Positions 9,450-17,523 of a stretch of DNA of 64,000 nucleotides are shown here, in pieces. A program made the position numbers and the translations under genes. The number at the start of each line of letters is the position of its first letter. Position 1 is the first letter of the stretch. The stretch lies in the NCBI GenBank assembly GCA_943912755.1, contig CALTWF010000012.1:20531-84530 (forward strand). Direction: 5' to 3'. This DNA is from an uncultured Pseudomonas sp. (lineage in GTDB: Bacteria; Pseudomonadota; Gammaproteobacteria; Pseudomonadales; Pseudomonadaceae). The notes under the pieces were generated by a model, which was not told where the DNA came from, made no database searches, and saw only the letters and a program-made list of their open reading frames with translations.

Positions 9450-10001
9450 ATGTTGATCGACGCTTCCCGCGCCACGCTGCTGGTCATCGATGTACAGGAG
9501 AAACTGATCGGTGCGGTCAGCGACCCCGCCGGGACCCTGGCGCGGACCCGCTGGCTGCTGGCCGCCACCGCCGAGCTGGAACTGCCGACGGTGATTTCCG
9601 AGCAATACCCCAAGGGCCTTGGCCACACCGTGGCCGCCCTGCTGGAGGCCGCGCCGGCGGCCGAGGTGGTGGAAAAACTGCATTTCTCCTGTGTCGCCGG
9701 CGAGTGCTTGCCAGCGTCCCTGCTGGCCCGCGAGCAAGTGATCGTCTGTGGCATGGAAACCCACGTCTGCGTGCTGCAAACCGTGCTGGAGCTGCTGCAG
9801 GCCGGCAAGCAGGTGTTCGTCGTCGCCGATGCCTGCGACAGCCGCAGCGTCGACAGCAAGGCCGCGGGCCTGGCGCGCATGCAGGGCGCCGGCGCGCAGA
9901 TCGTCACCCGCGAGATGGTTCTGTTCGAATTGATGCGCAGCGCCGGTCACGCGAAATTCCGTCATATCAGCAAGACCTTCCTGGTCGGGGAGCAACCCTG
10001 A
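9450..10001 (+). CDS. Isochorismatase-family cysteine hydrolase
   Basis: 183 residues, typical length for the family. The catalytic triad positions are present: Asp14 (VIDVQ), Lys76 (VEKLHFS) and Cys107 (GMETHVCV, with the usual cis-peptide region before it). Members hydrolyse small amide or vinyl-ether substrates such as nicotinamide or isochorismate; the substrate here is not known. AAGGAG stands shortly before the ATG. The stop codon overlaps the start of the next gene (CTGA at 9998-10001), which suggests translational coupling. Confidence 0.85.
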   Translation: MLIDASRATLLVIDVQEKLIGAVSDPAGTLARTRWLLAATAELELPTVISEQYPKGLGHTVAALLEAAPAAEVVEKLHFSCVAGECLPASLLAREQVIVCGMETHVCVLQTVLELLQAGKQVFVVADACDSRSVDSKAAGLARMQGAGAQIVTREMVLFELMRSAGHAKFRHISKTFLVGEQP

Positions 10002-11071
10002 ACCGCCGTTGGCTGGCGTTGGCGGCGCTGCTCCTGCTGGCCGGCTGTACCGGGCAGCGGGCTACCCAGGTGGAAGCACCTGAGCAGGTGCGGGCGCGGA
10101 TCGCCGCCTTGCTGCCGGCCTCGGTCAGCGACCGCCCGGGCTGGGCGCGGGATATCGAAACCGCCTTCACCACGCAGAAGCTCGACCCCAGCCAGTCGAA
10201 CATCTGCGCGGTGCTGGCGGTGACCGAGCAGGAGTCCACCTTCACCGCCGATCCCAAGGTGGCCAACCTGGGCCGCATCGCCCGCGAGGAAATCGACCGC
10301 CGCGCCGCCAGAGTGTTCGTGCCCCGAGCGTTGGTCGATGCTGCTCTCGACACCCGTTCGGCCAACGGCAAGACCTGGAACCAGCGCCTTGCCGCCGTGC
10401 GCAGCGAGCGCGAGCTGAGCGGGCTGTACGACGAACTGACCGCTTCGCTGCCCCTGGGCAAGACCCTGCTTGGTGGCTTCAACCCGGTGCGCACCGGTGG
10501 GCCGATGCAGGTGCGCATCGACTTTGCCCAGGCCAATGCCCGCGGCTATCCCTATGCCTATGACGGCAGCCTGCGCCAGGAAGTGTTCAGCCGCCGCGGC
10601 GGCATGTATTTCGGCATTGCCCATCTGCTCGGCTACCCGGCCAGCTACCCGCAACCGCTGTACCGCTTCGCCGACTTCAACGCCGGCTGGTACGCCAGTC
10701 GCAACGCGGCGTTCCAGGCCGCCTTGAACCGGCTGACCGGGGCAAAGCTGGCGCTGGATGGCGACCTTATCGCCCATGGCTCGCTGTTGCCCGGCAGCAC
10801 CGAAAAGGCTGCGCGGCAGTTGGGCGAGCGCCTTGGCATGCGCAACCCGACCATTCGCAGTCAACTGGAGAAGGGCGACAGTGACGAGTTCGAGGAAACC
10901 CGCCTGTACCAGCAGGTGTTCGCCCTGGCGGACAAGGCGGCGGGCAAGCGGGTGGCGCGGGAAGTGCTGCCGGGGATCAGGCTGGAAAGCCCGAAGATCA
11001 CCCGGCAACTGACCACGGCGTGGTTCGCCGGGAGGGTGGATGAGCGTTATCGGCGCTGCATGAAGCGCTAG
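9998..11071 (+). CDS. yaiW: YaiW-like outer-membrane lipoprotein (DUF1615)
   Basis: 357 residues if translation starts at the CTG of 9998-10000, which overlaps the upstream stop as CTGA and is preceded by GGGGAG (9987-9992). This start gives a perfect lipoprotein signal: NRRW, a hydrophobic stretch and the lipobox LLAGC. No ATG, GTG or TTG start in this frame gives an equally good signal. The body closely follows Escherichia coli YaiW (DUF1615): the NPVRTGGPMQV, EVFSRRGG, YRFADFNAGWYASRNAAFQ and LTTAWFA segments are almost identical and the C-terminus RCMKR matches. YaiW is a surface-exposed lipoprotein linked to uptake of some antimicrobial peptides. Its own function is poorly known. Confidence 0.82.
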   Translation: MNRRWLALAALLLLAGCTGQRATQVEAPEQVRARIAALLPASVSDRPGWARDIETAFTTQKLDPSQSNICAVLAVTEQESTFTADPKVANLGRIAREEIDRRAARVFVPRALVDAALDTRSANGKTWNQRLAAVRSERELSGLYDELTASLPLGKTLLGGFNPVRTGGPMQVRIDFAQANARGYPYAYDGSLRQEVFSRRGGMYFGIAHLLGYPASYPQPLYRFADFNAGWYASRNAAFQAALNRLTGAKLALDGDLIAHGSLLPGSTEKAARQLGERLGMRNPTIRSQLEKGDSDEFEETRLYQQVFALADKAAGKRVAREVLPGIRLESPKITRQLTTAWFAGRVDERYRRCMKR

Positions 11072-11120
11072 GGCTCGAGGGCCCCATGCAGCGATGAGGC
11101 CATCAGCACCCGAAAACCTG

Positions 11121-12041
11121 TCAGCCCTTGCTGGCCGTCAAGGCCGCCACCACCTGCTCGACCCCGGCCTTCAGCCCGGCCAGGCTATCGGCATTGTCGG
11201 TATCCACCACCACCAGCTTCGCACCCGAGGCGGCGATCACCTCCGCCACGGCCTGGTCCGGCTGCTTGTGATGCAGTACCAGCGCCACGTCCTGGCCTTT
11301 CAGTTCCTCGCCCAGATGCTTGAGCTGCTCCGGCGTCCATTGCTCATCGGCCACCTGCGGGTGGTCGATCAGGTCCAGGTTCAGCCCGCCAATCAGGTAG
11401 CCCAGGCGGTCCGACAGGTTGACCACGCTGAGGTTGTCCGCCTCGGCCAGTTTCGCTTCGCTGCCGGCGCTGAGGTCGAGCAACTGGCGCTTGAGGCCGG
11501 CGAGGTTGGCCTGGATCTTCGCCTGGTCAGCCGGCGACAGGCGGCCGAGGTCGTTGGCCAGCACGTCGGCCATGCGCCCCATGTTGCTCGGGTTCAACCA
11601 GGGATAGCCGGAAAACACGTTGTCGCCCTGTACCGCGATGCCCGGCAGGGCACCATCCACCGGGCGCGCTGCGTCGATTTCGACGATGCGGATATTGCTG
11701 CGGCGGGCCACCGGGTACAGCGGGTCGTCGCTCCAGATCGAGCGCAGGCCGATCACCGCGTCGGCCTTGCCCGCCGCTTTTTGCAGGCTGGCGGCGCCGC
11801 GGCCGCTGAAGTAGGAAGGCTGGCGGCTGGCCGGGATGTTCTCCGGCGCGGCCCGCTGCAGTTTTACCGAAGTGCCGTCCAGCAGCAGGCTGCCCAGGCC
11901 GTAGGTGACCGGCAGCGAGGCCAGTACGGTGACCGCCGCCGCTTGCTGCGCGGCAGGCTTGCCGGCGCTCTGGGCGTGGCTGGCGAGGGGCAGGCCGGCC
12001 AGCAGCAGGGCCAGGCTCAGGTGCTTGAGGGTTGCAGTCAT
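11121..12041 (-). CDS. Metal ABC transporter substrate-binding protein (second, divergent copy)
   Basis: 306 residues with a signal peptide (ending SHAQ). The fold pattern is that of ZnuA/TroA-type binding proteins: an N-terminal VTVLASLPVTYG strand, a central GYPWLNPSNMGRMA segment and a C-terminal ALVLHHKQPDQAV. In typical members the central motif is HxWLxP; here the position corresponding to His reads Tyr-Pro, so one usual metal ligand looks replaced. It is the last gene of the operon, overlapping the permease gene by 4 bases (ATGA). Together with the other binding protein in the operon this gives the system two different binding components. It may carry a metal complex or a different metal. 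Confidence 0.75.
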   Translation of the reverse strand: MTATLKHLSLALLLAGLPLASHAQSAGKPAAQQAAAVTVLASLPVTYGLGSLLLDGTSVKLQRAAPENIPASRQPSYFSGRGAASLQKAAGKADAVIGLRSIWSDDPLYPVARRSNIRIVEIDAARPVDGALPGIAVQGDNVFSGYPWLNPSNMGRMADVLANDLGRLSPADQAKIQANLAGLKRQLLDLSAGSEAKLAEADNLSVVNLSDRLGYLIGGLNLDLIDHPQVADEQWTPEQLKHLGEELKGQDVALVLHHKQPDQAVAEVIAASGAKLVVVDTDNADSLAGLKAGVEQVVAALTASKG

Positions 12042-12937
12042 GCCGGGTTTCCTTGCAGGCGTGGAACCAGGCCGCGCGCCAGCGCGGCAAGGGCGAAGAA
12101 GCTGCCGGCGACCAGGATGATCGCAGCGCCCGAAGGCACCGGCAGGTCGAAGACGATGGGCAGGAGGATGCCGATCAGGGTGCTCAGGGTGGCGATCAGC
12201 ACCGAGGTGAAGAAGAAACCCTTCAGCGATTGGCTGACCATGCGCGCCGCCGCTGCCGGGATCACCAGCAGGGCGCCGACCAGGATCGCGCCGATCACTT
12301 TTACCGCCGCCACCGTGACCAGGGTCACCAGCACCACGAACAGGTAGTCGAGGGTCTTCACCGCGACCCCGCGCACCGACGCCAGTTGCGGGTTGAAGCT
12401 GGCCAGGATGATGCGGTTGTACAGCGGCAGGGCCAGGCCGAGGACCATGGCGGCGACGATGGCGAGCACCACCAGGTCATGGCCGCTGACGGTCAGCACC
12501 GAGCCGAACAGGACGTTTTCGAGGATATGCACGTTGATCTTGCCGGCCAGCATCAGCAGCAGGCTGGCGCCCAGGGCCAGGGACACCGAGAGGAACACGC
12601 CGATCAGGGTGTCCGGCGACAGCCCGGTGCGGTTGCGCAGGAAGTTGAGCAGGATGCCGAACAGCAGGCAGTAGCCGAACAGGCTGCCGTAGGGGCCGGT
12701 ATAGGGCTCGCCGAGGAGGATGCCGATGGCCACGCCGGTCAGCGCCGCATGGCCCACCGCTTCGGAGAAGAAGGCGAAGCGCTTGACCACCACCAGGGTG
12801 CCGAGGCCGCCGAGCACCGGGCCGATCATCAGGCCGGCGAGCAGGGCGTTGACCACGAAGCCGTAGGCCAGGGCCTCGGACAGGTAGCCGGAGGCGGCCC
12901 AGCCCTGGATCAGCAGGCGGAATTCTTCGTAGTTCAT
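12038..12937 (-). CDS. Metal ABC transporter permease (ZnuB family)
   Basis: 299 residues, starting at the ATG of 12935-12937, which overlaps the ATPase stop by 4 bases. At least seven hydrophobic membrane segments are visible, including a long GPVLGGLGTLVVVKRFAFFSEA stretch near the N-terminus with the conserved FFSEAVGHAALTG sequence of the ABC-3 permease family. It would form the inner-membrane channel for Zn or Mn together with the ATPase encoded just upstream. Confidence 0.9.
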   Translation of the reverse strand: MNYEEFRLLIQGWAASGYLSEALAYGFVVNALLAGLMIGPVLGGLGTLVVVKRFAFFSEAVGHAALTGVAIGILLGEPYTGPYGSLFGYCLLFGILLNFLRNRTGLSPDTLIGVFLSVSLALGASLLLMLAGKINVHILENVLFGSVLTVSGHDLVVLAIVAAMVLGLALPLYNRIILASFNPQLASVRGVAVKTLDYLFVVLVTLVTVAAVKVIGAILVGALLVIPAAAARMVSQSLKGFFFTSVLIATLSTLIGILLPIVFDLPVPSGAAIILVAGSFFALAALARGLVPRLQGNPA

Positions 12938-13683
12938 TGGCCGGCCTCGTTGCGCGGGTGGATGGAAAACAGCCCGAGCAGGCGTTCCGGGGTCAGGGCC
13001 TCCTTCGGCGGGGCATCGAACAGCACCCGCCGGCTCAGGCCGGTGACGCGGTCGGCGAGGCGGGTCACGGCCTCCAGGTCGTGCTCGATCCACAGCACCG
13101 TGGTGCCGGCCTGGCGCCATTCCAGCAGCAGGCGCTCGAACACCTGCACACCCGCCTCGTCCAGTGCCGACATGGGTTCGTCGAGCACCAGCAGTTGCGG
13201 CGCCGGGATCAGCCCCTGGGCCAGCAGCACGCGCTGGCGTTCGCCGCCGGACAACGCGCCCATGCGCCGCTTGCGCTTGTCCTGCATGCCGACCCGGGCC
13301 AGTGCCGCGTCGATGGCCGGGGCCGCCTGTCGCGACAGGCCAAGGAAGGCCGGGCGGCGCTGGCACATGGCAGCCATGAAGTCGTCGACGGTCATCGGCA
13401 GGCCGCGGTCGAATTCCAGCGCCTGCGGCACGTAGCCGATCACCTGGCGTTGGTCCGGCCAGGTCAGGGCCAGGCGGCCCTGGTGCGGCATCTGCCCGAG
13501 CAGGGTCTTGATCAGCGAGCTCTTGCCGCCGCCATTGGGACCGACGATGGCGTGCACGCTGCCGGCCGCCACCTGGAAGCGCACCTGGTCGAGGATCCGC
13601 GTGCGGCCGAGGGTCAGGTCGATGCCGTCGAACTCGATGGACGGCCCGCAGGGCGCGGCGACGACGGATTCGGCGACGGTCAT
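12934..13683 (-). CDS. Metal ABC transporter ATP-binding protein (ZnuC-like)
   Basis: 249 residues. Walker A GPNGGGKSS, the signature LSGGERQR and Walker B LLVLDEP are all intact, with a switch His in WIEHD. The arrangement and size match ZnuC/MntA-type ATPases. It overlaps both neighbours by 4 bases, so synthesis is probably coupled to that of the binding protein and permease. Confidence 0.92.
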   Translation of the reverse strand: MTVAESVVAAPCGPSIEFDGIDLTLGRTRILDQVRFQVAAGSVHAIVGPNGGGKSSLIKTLLGQMPHQGRLALTWPDQRQVIGYVPQALEFDRGLPMTVDDFMAAMCQRRPAFLGLSRQAAPAIDAALARVGMQDKRKRRMGALSGGERQRVLLAQGLIPAPQLLVLDEPMSALDEAGVQVFERLLLEWRQAGTTVLWIEHDLEAVTRLADRVTGLSRRVLFDAPPKEALTPERLLGLFSIHPRNEAGQ

Positions 13684-14594
13684 GCCTGGTTCTCCTTGAT
13701 CGCCCGGACCACGGTGTCGAGGTTGCGCTTCATCTCGACCTCGTATTTTTCCTTGGTGTATTCGCCGTAGGAGATGTGGGTCAGCGGGTACAGCTTGACC
13801 CCGGCCTCGCGCTGGATGGTCTCGACATAGGCGGACGGGAAGTCCATCTCGGAGAAGATCACCTTGACGTCCAGGGCATGCAACTGGTCGATGGTTTTCT
13901 TCAGTTGCGCCGGGCTCGGCTCGATGCCGTGGGCCGGTTCCACCACCGCGGTGACTTCCAGGCCGAACTCGCGCACCAGGTAGTCGTAGGCGGCATGGAT
14001 GGTGGCGACGCGGAACGACGGGTTCGGCGCTTCGGTCAGTTGCGCCAGGGCGTCGGCGCGCAGCTTGCGCAGGCGCTTGGCGTAGTCGCGGGCGTTCTGG
14101 CTGTAGTACCTGGCGTTGTCCGGGTCGAGCTTGCCCAGTTCACGGGCGATGTTGTTGATCTGGGCGATGCTGGCGCTGATCGACAGGAAGGTATGCGGGT
14201 TGACCACCTTGCCGGCGCCACGGGCGGCGATGCCGGTGGCGGCCAGCAGCGGCACGTTGGCGTTGGACTCGATGGTGGCGATGTTCGGCTTCTCGCTGGC
14301 GGCGATCATGCGGTCGGCGAAATCATCGTGGCCGACGCCGTTGAGCACGATCACGTCCAGCGTACCGATGCGCTTGATGTCCTCGGAGCGCGGTTCGTAG
14401 GCATGCGGGTTGAAGCCGGCCGGAATCAGCGGCACCACTTCGGCGCGGTCGCCGACGATGTTGCTGACGTAGCTGTAGTAGGGGTGCAGGGTGATGCCGA
14501 TGCGCAGCGGCTTGCCGTTTTCGGCAAGGGCCAGGGCGGGCAGGGCAAGGGCGACGAACAGGCTGAGGAGACGAACGAGAGCGGAGCGGAGCAT
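13680..14594 (-). CDS. Metal ABC transporter substrate-binding protein (ZnuA-like)
   Basis: 304 residues from the ATG at 14592-14594. Upstream in-frame starts would precede the signal peptide (MLRSALVRLL... ALALAE) and are not used. Metal-ligand candidates are His in the LHPYYSYV and NPHAYEP segments, His in VVNPHTFLS, and the FSEMDFPS acidic segment near the C-terminus. This is the standard cluster A-I layout, but without the His-rich loop of many ZnuA proteins. It follows the DUF6162-like gene by 17 bases. Zinc or manganese is the likely cargo. Confidence 0.87.
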   Translation of the reverse strand: MLRSALVRLLSLFVALALPALALAENGKPLRIGITLHPYYSYVSNIVGDRAEVVPLIPAGFNPHAYEPRSEDIKRIGTLDVIVLNGVGHDDFADRMIAASEKPNIATIESNANVPLLAATGIAARGAGKVVNPHTFLSISASIAQINNIARELGKLDPDNARYYSQNARDYAKRLRKLRADALAQLTEAPNPSFRVATIHAAYDYLVREFGLEVTAVVEPAHGIEPSPAQLKKTIDQLHALDVKVIFSEMDFPSAYVETIQREAGVKLYPLTHISYGEYTKEKYEVEMKRNLDTVVRAIKENQA

Positions 14595-14611
14595 GGGCGT
14601 TCCTTGGCGGG

Positions 14612-15181
14612 TCAGTGCTGATGCTGGCGGGTGACACCGGCGTCGTAATGGGCGGCGATCTGCTTCCAGCCGGCAGCCTGCAAGGCGCTGGCGGTCAGTT
14701 CGGCGGGCAGGGCGGGCTCGGTGTTGCGGTTGAGCCAGACATCGGCAGCGCCATCCTGGGCCTCGGGCACCAGCAGCAGGAAGCTGCCGGCGGTTTCCGG
14801 GCGCGGGCTGGCACCGAGGTAGGCATTGCCGGGCACGGCGCGCCATTGGTGGCCGCCACGGGTGACACTGCTGGCGTCGTTGGCGAAGGGCGCGAAGCCT
14901 TCCTCGGCGAGCAGCTCGACGCTGGCCAGGTCGGGCTCTTCGGCGCGACGCGCCTGGATTTCGTCGAAGGCCACCCGCAGATCGGTGTAGATGCCTTGCT
15001 CGGCGGCGTTGAGGTCGCGGCGGGCGTCCAGCTGATGGGCCTCGATCCGGGTCTCGTCGTCGCGCTCGCCGCGCAGGCTGACCACCGTGGCGGCGACGAT
15101 CAGGATCAGCAGCGCGAACAGCGCCACGTACAGGGTTTCATGCCCGGCGCCGGCCGGGCGCACCACCTGGACCCGGCTCAT
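14612..15181 (-). CDS. Membrane-anchored protein of a metal-uptake operon (DUF6162-like)
   Basis: 189 residues. One N-terminal membrane segment (residues about 17-36, LYVALFALLILIVAATVVSL) is followed by a mostly polar periplasmic domain and a C-terminus ending RQHQH that could touch metal. The length and pattern fit the family annotated as DUF6162 in pseudomonads, which travels with metal ABC transporter genes; I recall this from memory and have no alignment. It overlaps the preceding gene by 4 bases. Confidence 0.6.
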   Translation of the reverse strand: MSRVQVVRPAGAGHETLYVALFALLILIVAATVVSLRGERDDETRIEAHQLDARRDLNAAEQGIYTDLRVAFDEIQARRAEEPDLASVELLAEEGFAPFANDASSVTRGGHQWRAVPGNAYLGASPRPETAGSFLLLVPEAQDGAADVWLNRNTEPALPAELTASALQAAGWKQIAAHYDAGVTRQHQH

Positions 15182-15501
15182 GGTTCACCGATGTCGGCGT
15201 AGTCGATTTCCACCACATGGCCGGGGCCGGCGTCGAACAGCACGTAGAACTCGCCAGCCGGGCGCTTGAAGGTCAGGGTCGAGTCTTCGCCGAGCTTGCC
15301 GGGCACCAGCACCGTCTCGTCGTAGCCGATCACATCGAGGGTCACCCCCGGCGCGCCGCTGCCGTCGGAGAAGCCGCCGGTGCATTTGATCTGCTCGCCG
15401 TCCACCGGCTCGCACTGGCACATCGGGTTGTGCGCCAGGGCCGGGCCGGCCAGGCACAGCAGGAACAGGGGCAGGGCGAGCCTGCCGGCCTTGAATGTCA
15501 T
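15178..15501 (-). CDS. Small exported Cys-containing protein of the metal operon
   Basis: 107 residues, starting at the ATG of 15499-15501. A signal peptide ends at ALA-HNP, and the mature N-terminus has a HNPMCQCEP segment with two Cys and a His, plus a later Cys in IKCTGG. These are possible metal ligands. The rest looks like a beta-rich domain. It overlaps both neighbours by 4 bases. Function unknown; a periplasmic metal-handling role is inferred from the operon. Confidence 0.65.
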   Translation of the reverse strand: MTFKAGRLALPLFLLCLAGPALAHNPMCQCEPVDGEQIKCTGGFSDGSGAPGVTLDVIGYDETVLVPGKLGEDSTLTFKRPAGEFYVLFDAGPGHVVEIDYADIGEP

Positions 15502-16043
15502 TTCTTGCCTCCTTGTTTGTCGAGCCAGGCCACGGTGGCGGGCGACGCCTTGGCCAGGGGGACCGAAGCCTGGTGCATGCTGCCATCCCAGCCTTCGAGG
15601 GTGATCCACAGTTCGGCGTCGCCGCGGGTGCGTTCCGGCACCGGCAGGCTGGTGCCCATGCGGTGCGGGTTGCCGAAGAAAATCGTACCGGCGGCACGCA
15701 GGCTGCGCGGCTTGCCGATACGCAGGTAGGCGGCCTTGACTTCGCTGCCGCAGGTGGCGCACAGGGCCGCGTTGAACGCCTTGAAGTAGCCCGCCGGGCC
15801 GTCCTGGCGCGGCGCTTCGGCGCGCAGTTCGGCGAGGCTGATGCTCCACGGGCCGACCGCGATGTTTTCGATCGGTGTGGCGCCAAGGCCGCTTTCACCG
15901 CGGAACAGCTTCTGGTCGGCGAAGTACTTGGGCATGAAGCCCAGGGGAATCAGCAACAGCAGGATGTTCAGGTGGAAGCGCCATTTCAGCCACCACTGTT
16001 TCAGCGGGCTCGGCGCGGTGAGCGTGTTGTGGGCCTGGCTCAT
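15498..16043 (-). CDS. Single-pass membrane protein of the metal operon, function unknown
   Basis: 181 residues. An N-terminal cytoplasmic stretch and one membrane segment (residues ~26-40, LNILLLLIPLGF) precede a periplasmic domain with a CATCG motif and the sequence FFGNPHRMGTSLPVPERT. The two close Cys and the His are candidate metal ligands. It sits between the PepSY gene and the small exported protein with 4-base overlaps on both sides. No family is recognised with certainty. Confidence 0.65.
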   Translation of the reverse strand: MSQAHNTLTAPSPLKQWWLKWRFHLNILLLLIPLGFMPKYFADQKLFRGESGLGATPIENIAVGPWSISLAELRAEAPRQDGPAGYFKAFNAALCATCGSEVKAAYLRIGKPRSLRAAGTIFFGNPHRMGTSLPVPERTRGDAELWITLEGWDGSMHQASVPLAKASPATVAWLDKQGGKK

Positions 16044-17242
16044 GGCTGCACCTCCGTGGTGGTTTGCGCTGCCACCTTGCGCTGGCGTGGCGGTTTGTCC
16101 GCGCGCTTGAGCGCGGCGGCGGTGGCCTGGGCGGTGCGCTTGGTCCAGATCAGCAGGCCGCTGAGCACCATCATCGACAGCACCAGGCCGAAGAAGGCCC
16201 AGATCAGCTTGATCGCCAGGCCGCCGAAGTCACCGGTGTGCAGCGGGCGCATGGACTCGGTGACGAACTCCAGGGCCGAGCGGTCGCCGACCAGGAACGA
16301 GGCGTCGACATTGCGCGTGTAGGGGTTGACGCTGGCGGTCTGGAACATCAGCGGATACCAGCCGCGGCCGCCCAGGTAGATGTGCCCGTAGGCGTTCGAC
16401 GGCAGCTGGGCGAAGGTCACGTCCAGCCCCGGAATGCTGGTGGTGGCGATCAGCGTGGCCTGGTCCAGGTCGATGCGTGCCACCGGCGCCTTGCTGTCCG
16501 ACAGCGGCACGTCCTCGCGGGCGATCACCGGGGTGATCGGCTCGGTGGAGATGGTGATGTGGTTGTCGCCGAGGATCGCCTGGATCAGGAACCAGGTGCC
16601 GGTGATGGAGATCACCGCGATGAACCAGATCGACCAGATGCCGCTCAGGCGGTGGAAGTCGCCCCAGAAGATCCGCGCGCCGTGGTTGAAACGCAGCACC
16701 GGTTTGAAAAAGCCCTTCCAGAACTTCTTGTAGACCACCAGCCCGGTGACCAGCGACGCCAGCATCGGCAGCCCCAGCAGCGACACCAGATACCAGCCCC
16801 AGCTATATCCGTTGGTGAAGGGCACCAGCCACCAGCCGTGCAGGGCACGGGTAAAACCTTCGAAGTTGAAGTCCGGGCTCTTGCCCTGGATCGCCCCGGT
16901 GTAGGGGTTCACATAGAGGATCGGCGCGGTGCCGTCGGGGTAGGTCACCGCGACGTTCAGGGCGAAATGCGAACCGTCGGGCTGGCTGATATAGCGCACG
17001 GCCATGTCCGGCTCGGCTTTCTTCAGCGCATCCAGGACCTGCTGGAAGCTCAGGCGCTCGACGTCACCGTCGGGCTTGCTGGCGCGCACGTCGGGATTGG
17101 CCAGCCAGACGATCTCCTGGCTGACCACGGCGAGGGTGCCGGTGACGCAGACGATCAGCACGAAGAACCAGATGGGCAGGGCAAGCCAGCTGTGGACCAG
17201 GAACCACAACCTGGATTTGGACTTTTTCGATTGTTGGGCCAT
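16040..17242 (-). CDS. PepSY-associated transmembrane protein
   Basis: 400 residues if the ATG at 17240-17242 is used (MAQQSKKSK), which places the first membrane helix at residues ~13-35 as usual. An in-frame frame extension upstream is unlikely to be real. Four membrane helices and conserved HSWLALP, ALHGWWLV, FHRLSGIWS and MRPLHTGDFGG segments identify the PepSY_TM family, whose His residues can bind haem; some members reduce siderophores or metals in the periplasm. As first gene of the metal-transport operon it may reduce or process the imported metal complex. No clear Shine-Dalgarno is visible. Confidence 0.82.
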   Translation of the reverse strand: MAQQSKKSKSRLWFLVHSWLALPIWFFVLIVCVTGTLAVVSQEIVWLANPDVRASKPDGDVERLSFQQVLDALKKAEPDMAVRYISQPDGSHFALNVAVTYPDGTAPILYVNPYTGAIQGKSPDFNFEGFTRALHGWWLVPFTNGYSWGWYLVSLLGLPMLASLVTGLVVYKKFWKGFFKPVLRFNHGARIFWGDFHRLSGIWSIWFIAVISITGTWFLIQAILGDNHITISTEPITPVIAREDVPLSDSKAPVARIDLDQATLIATTSIPGLDVTFAQLPSNAYGHIYLGGRGWYPLMFQTASVNPYTRNVDASFLVGDRSALEFVTESMRPLHTGDFGGLAIKLIWAFFGLVLSMMVLSGLLIWTKRTAQATAAALKRADKPPRQRKVAAQTTTEVQP

Positions 17243-17432
17243 TGCATCAGTCTTGTTTGGAAAAAGTGGGGTCGAGCCGAAGCTCAACCTGAGGGCTGCA
17301 TAGGTAAGGACGGATGAGAATCGGAAACCCGTCAGGGAATATGTAAGTAAATAATTCAAAGACGGCTTTCCGGGCAGCTCCCGGGGGACTGATGTTGTAA
17401 CTGCGGACCTCCTTCGAAGATTGGAATGCAGT
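17243..17432. other. Upstream region of the metal operon, no clear operator
   Basis: This stretch of about 190 bases lies between the PepSY gene and the REP palindrome and must contain the operon promoter. I looked for a Zur-like dyad and saw only a GTTGTAAC fragment near 17394, which is too short to call. Confidence 0.3.
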
Positions 17433-17510
17433 CCCTGTGGGAGCGGGTTTACCCGCGATTGCTATGCTGAGTCCACTACCGCAATCGCGGGTAAACCCGC
17501 TCCCACAGGG
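17433..17510. repeat. REP palindrome pair (BIME-like)
   Basis: Two perfect 30-base inverted arms (17433-17462 and 17481-17510) around an 18-base spacer. Each arm contains the GCGGGTAAACCCGCTCCCACAGG sequence (in part) typical of P. putida REP elements. It lies between two genes pointing the same way and could form a long hairpin that protects or ends transcripts. Confidence 0.9.
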
Positions 17511-17523
17511 GGCGATGCAAGGC

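Noticed and set aside
7448..9907. Minus-strand open frame of 819 codons
   Set aside because: Runs across three convincing plus-strand genes; no domain and low-complexity translation.
12032..13435. Plus-strand open frame of 467 codons
   Set aside because: Opposite the ABC permease and ATPase, whose motifs are certain; very Gln/Asp/His-rich translation.
17243..17432. Possible Zur or Fur operator upstream of the metal operon
   Set aside because: Only a GTTGTAAC fragment was found; no full dyad of the expected spacing.
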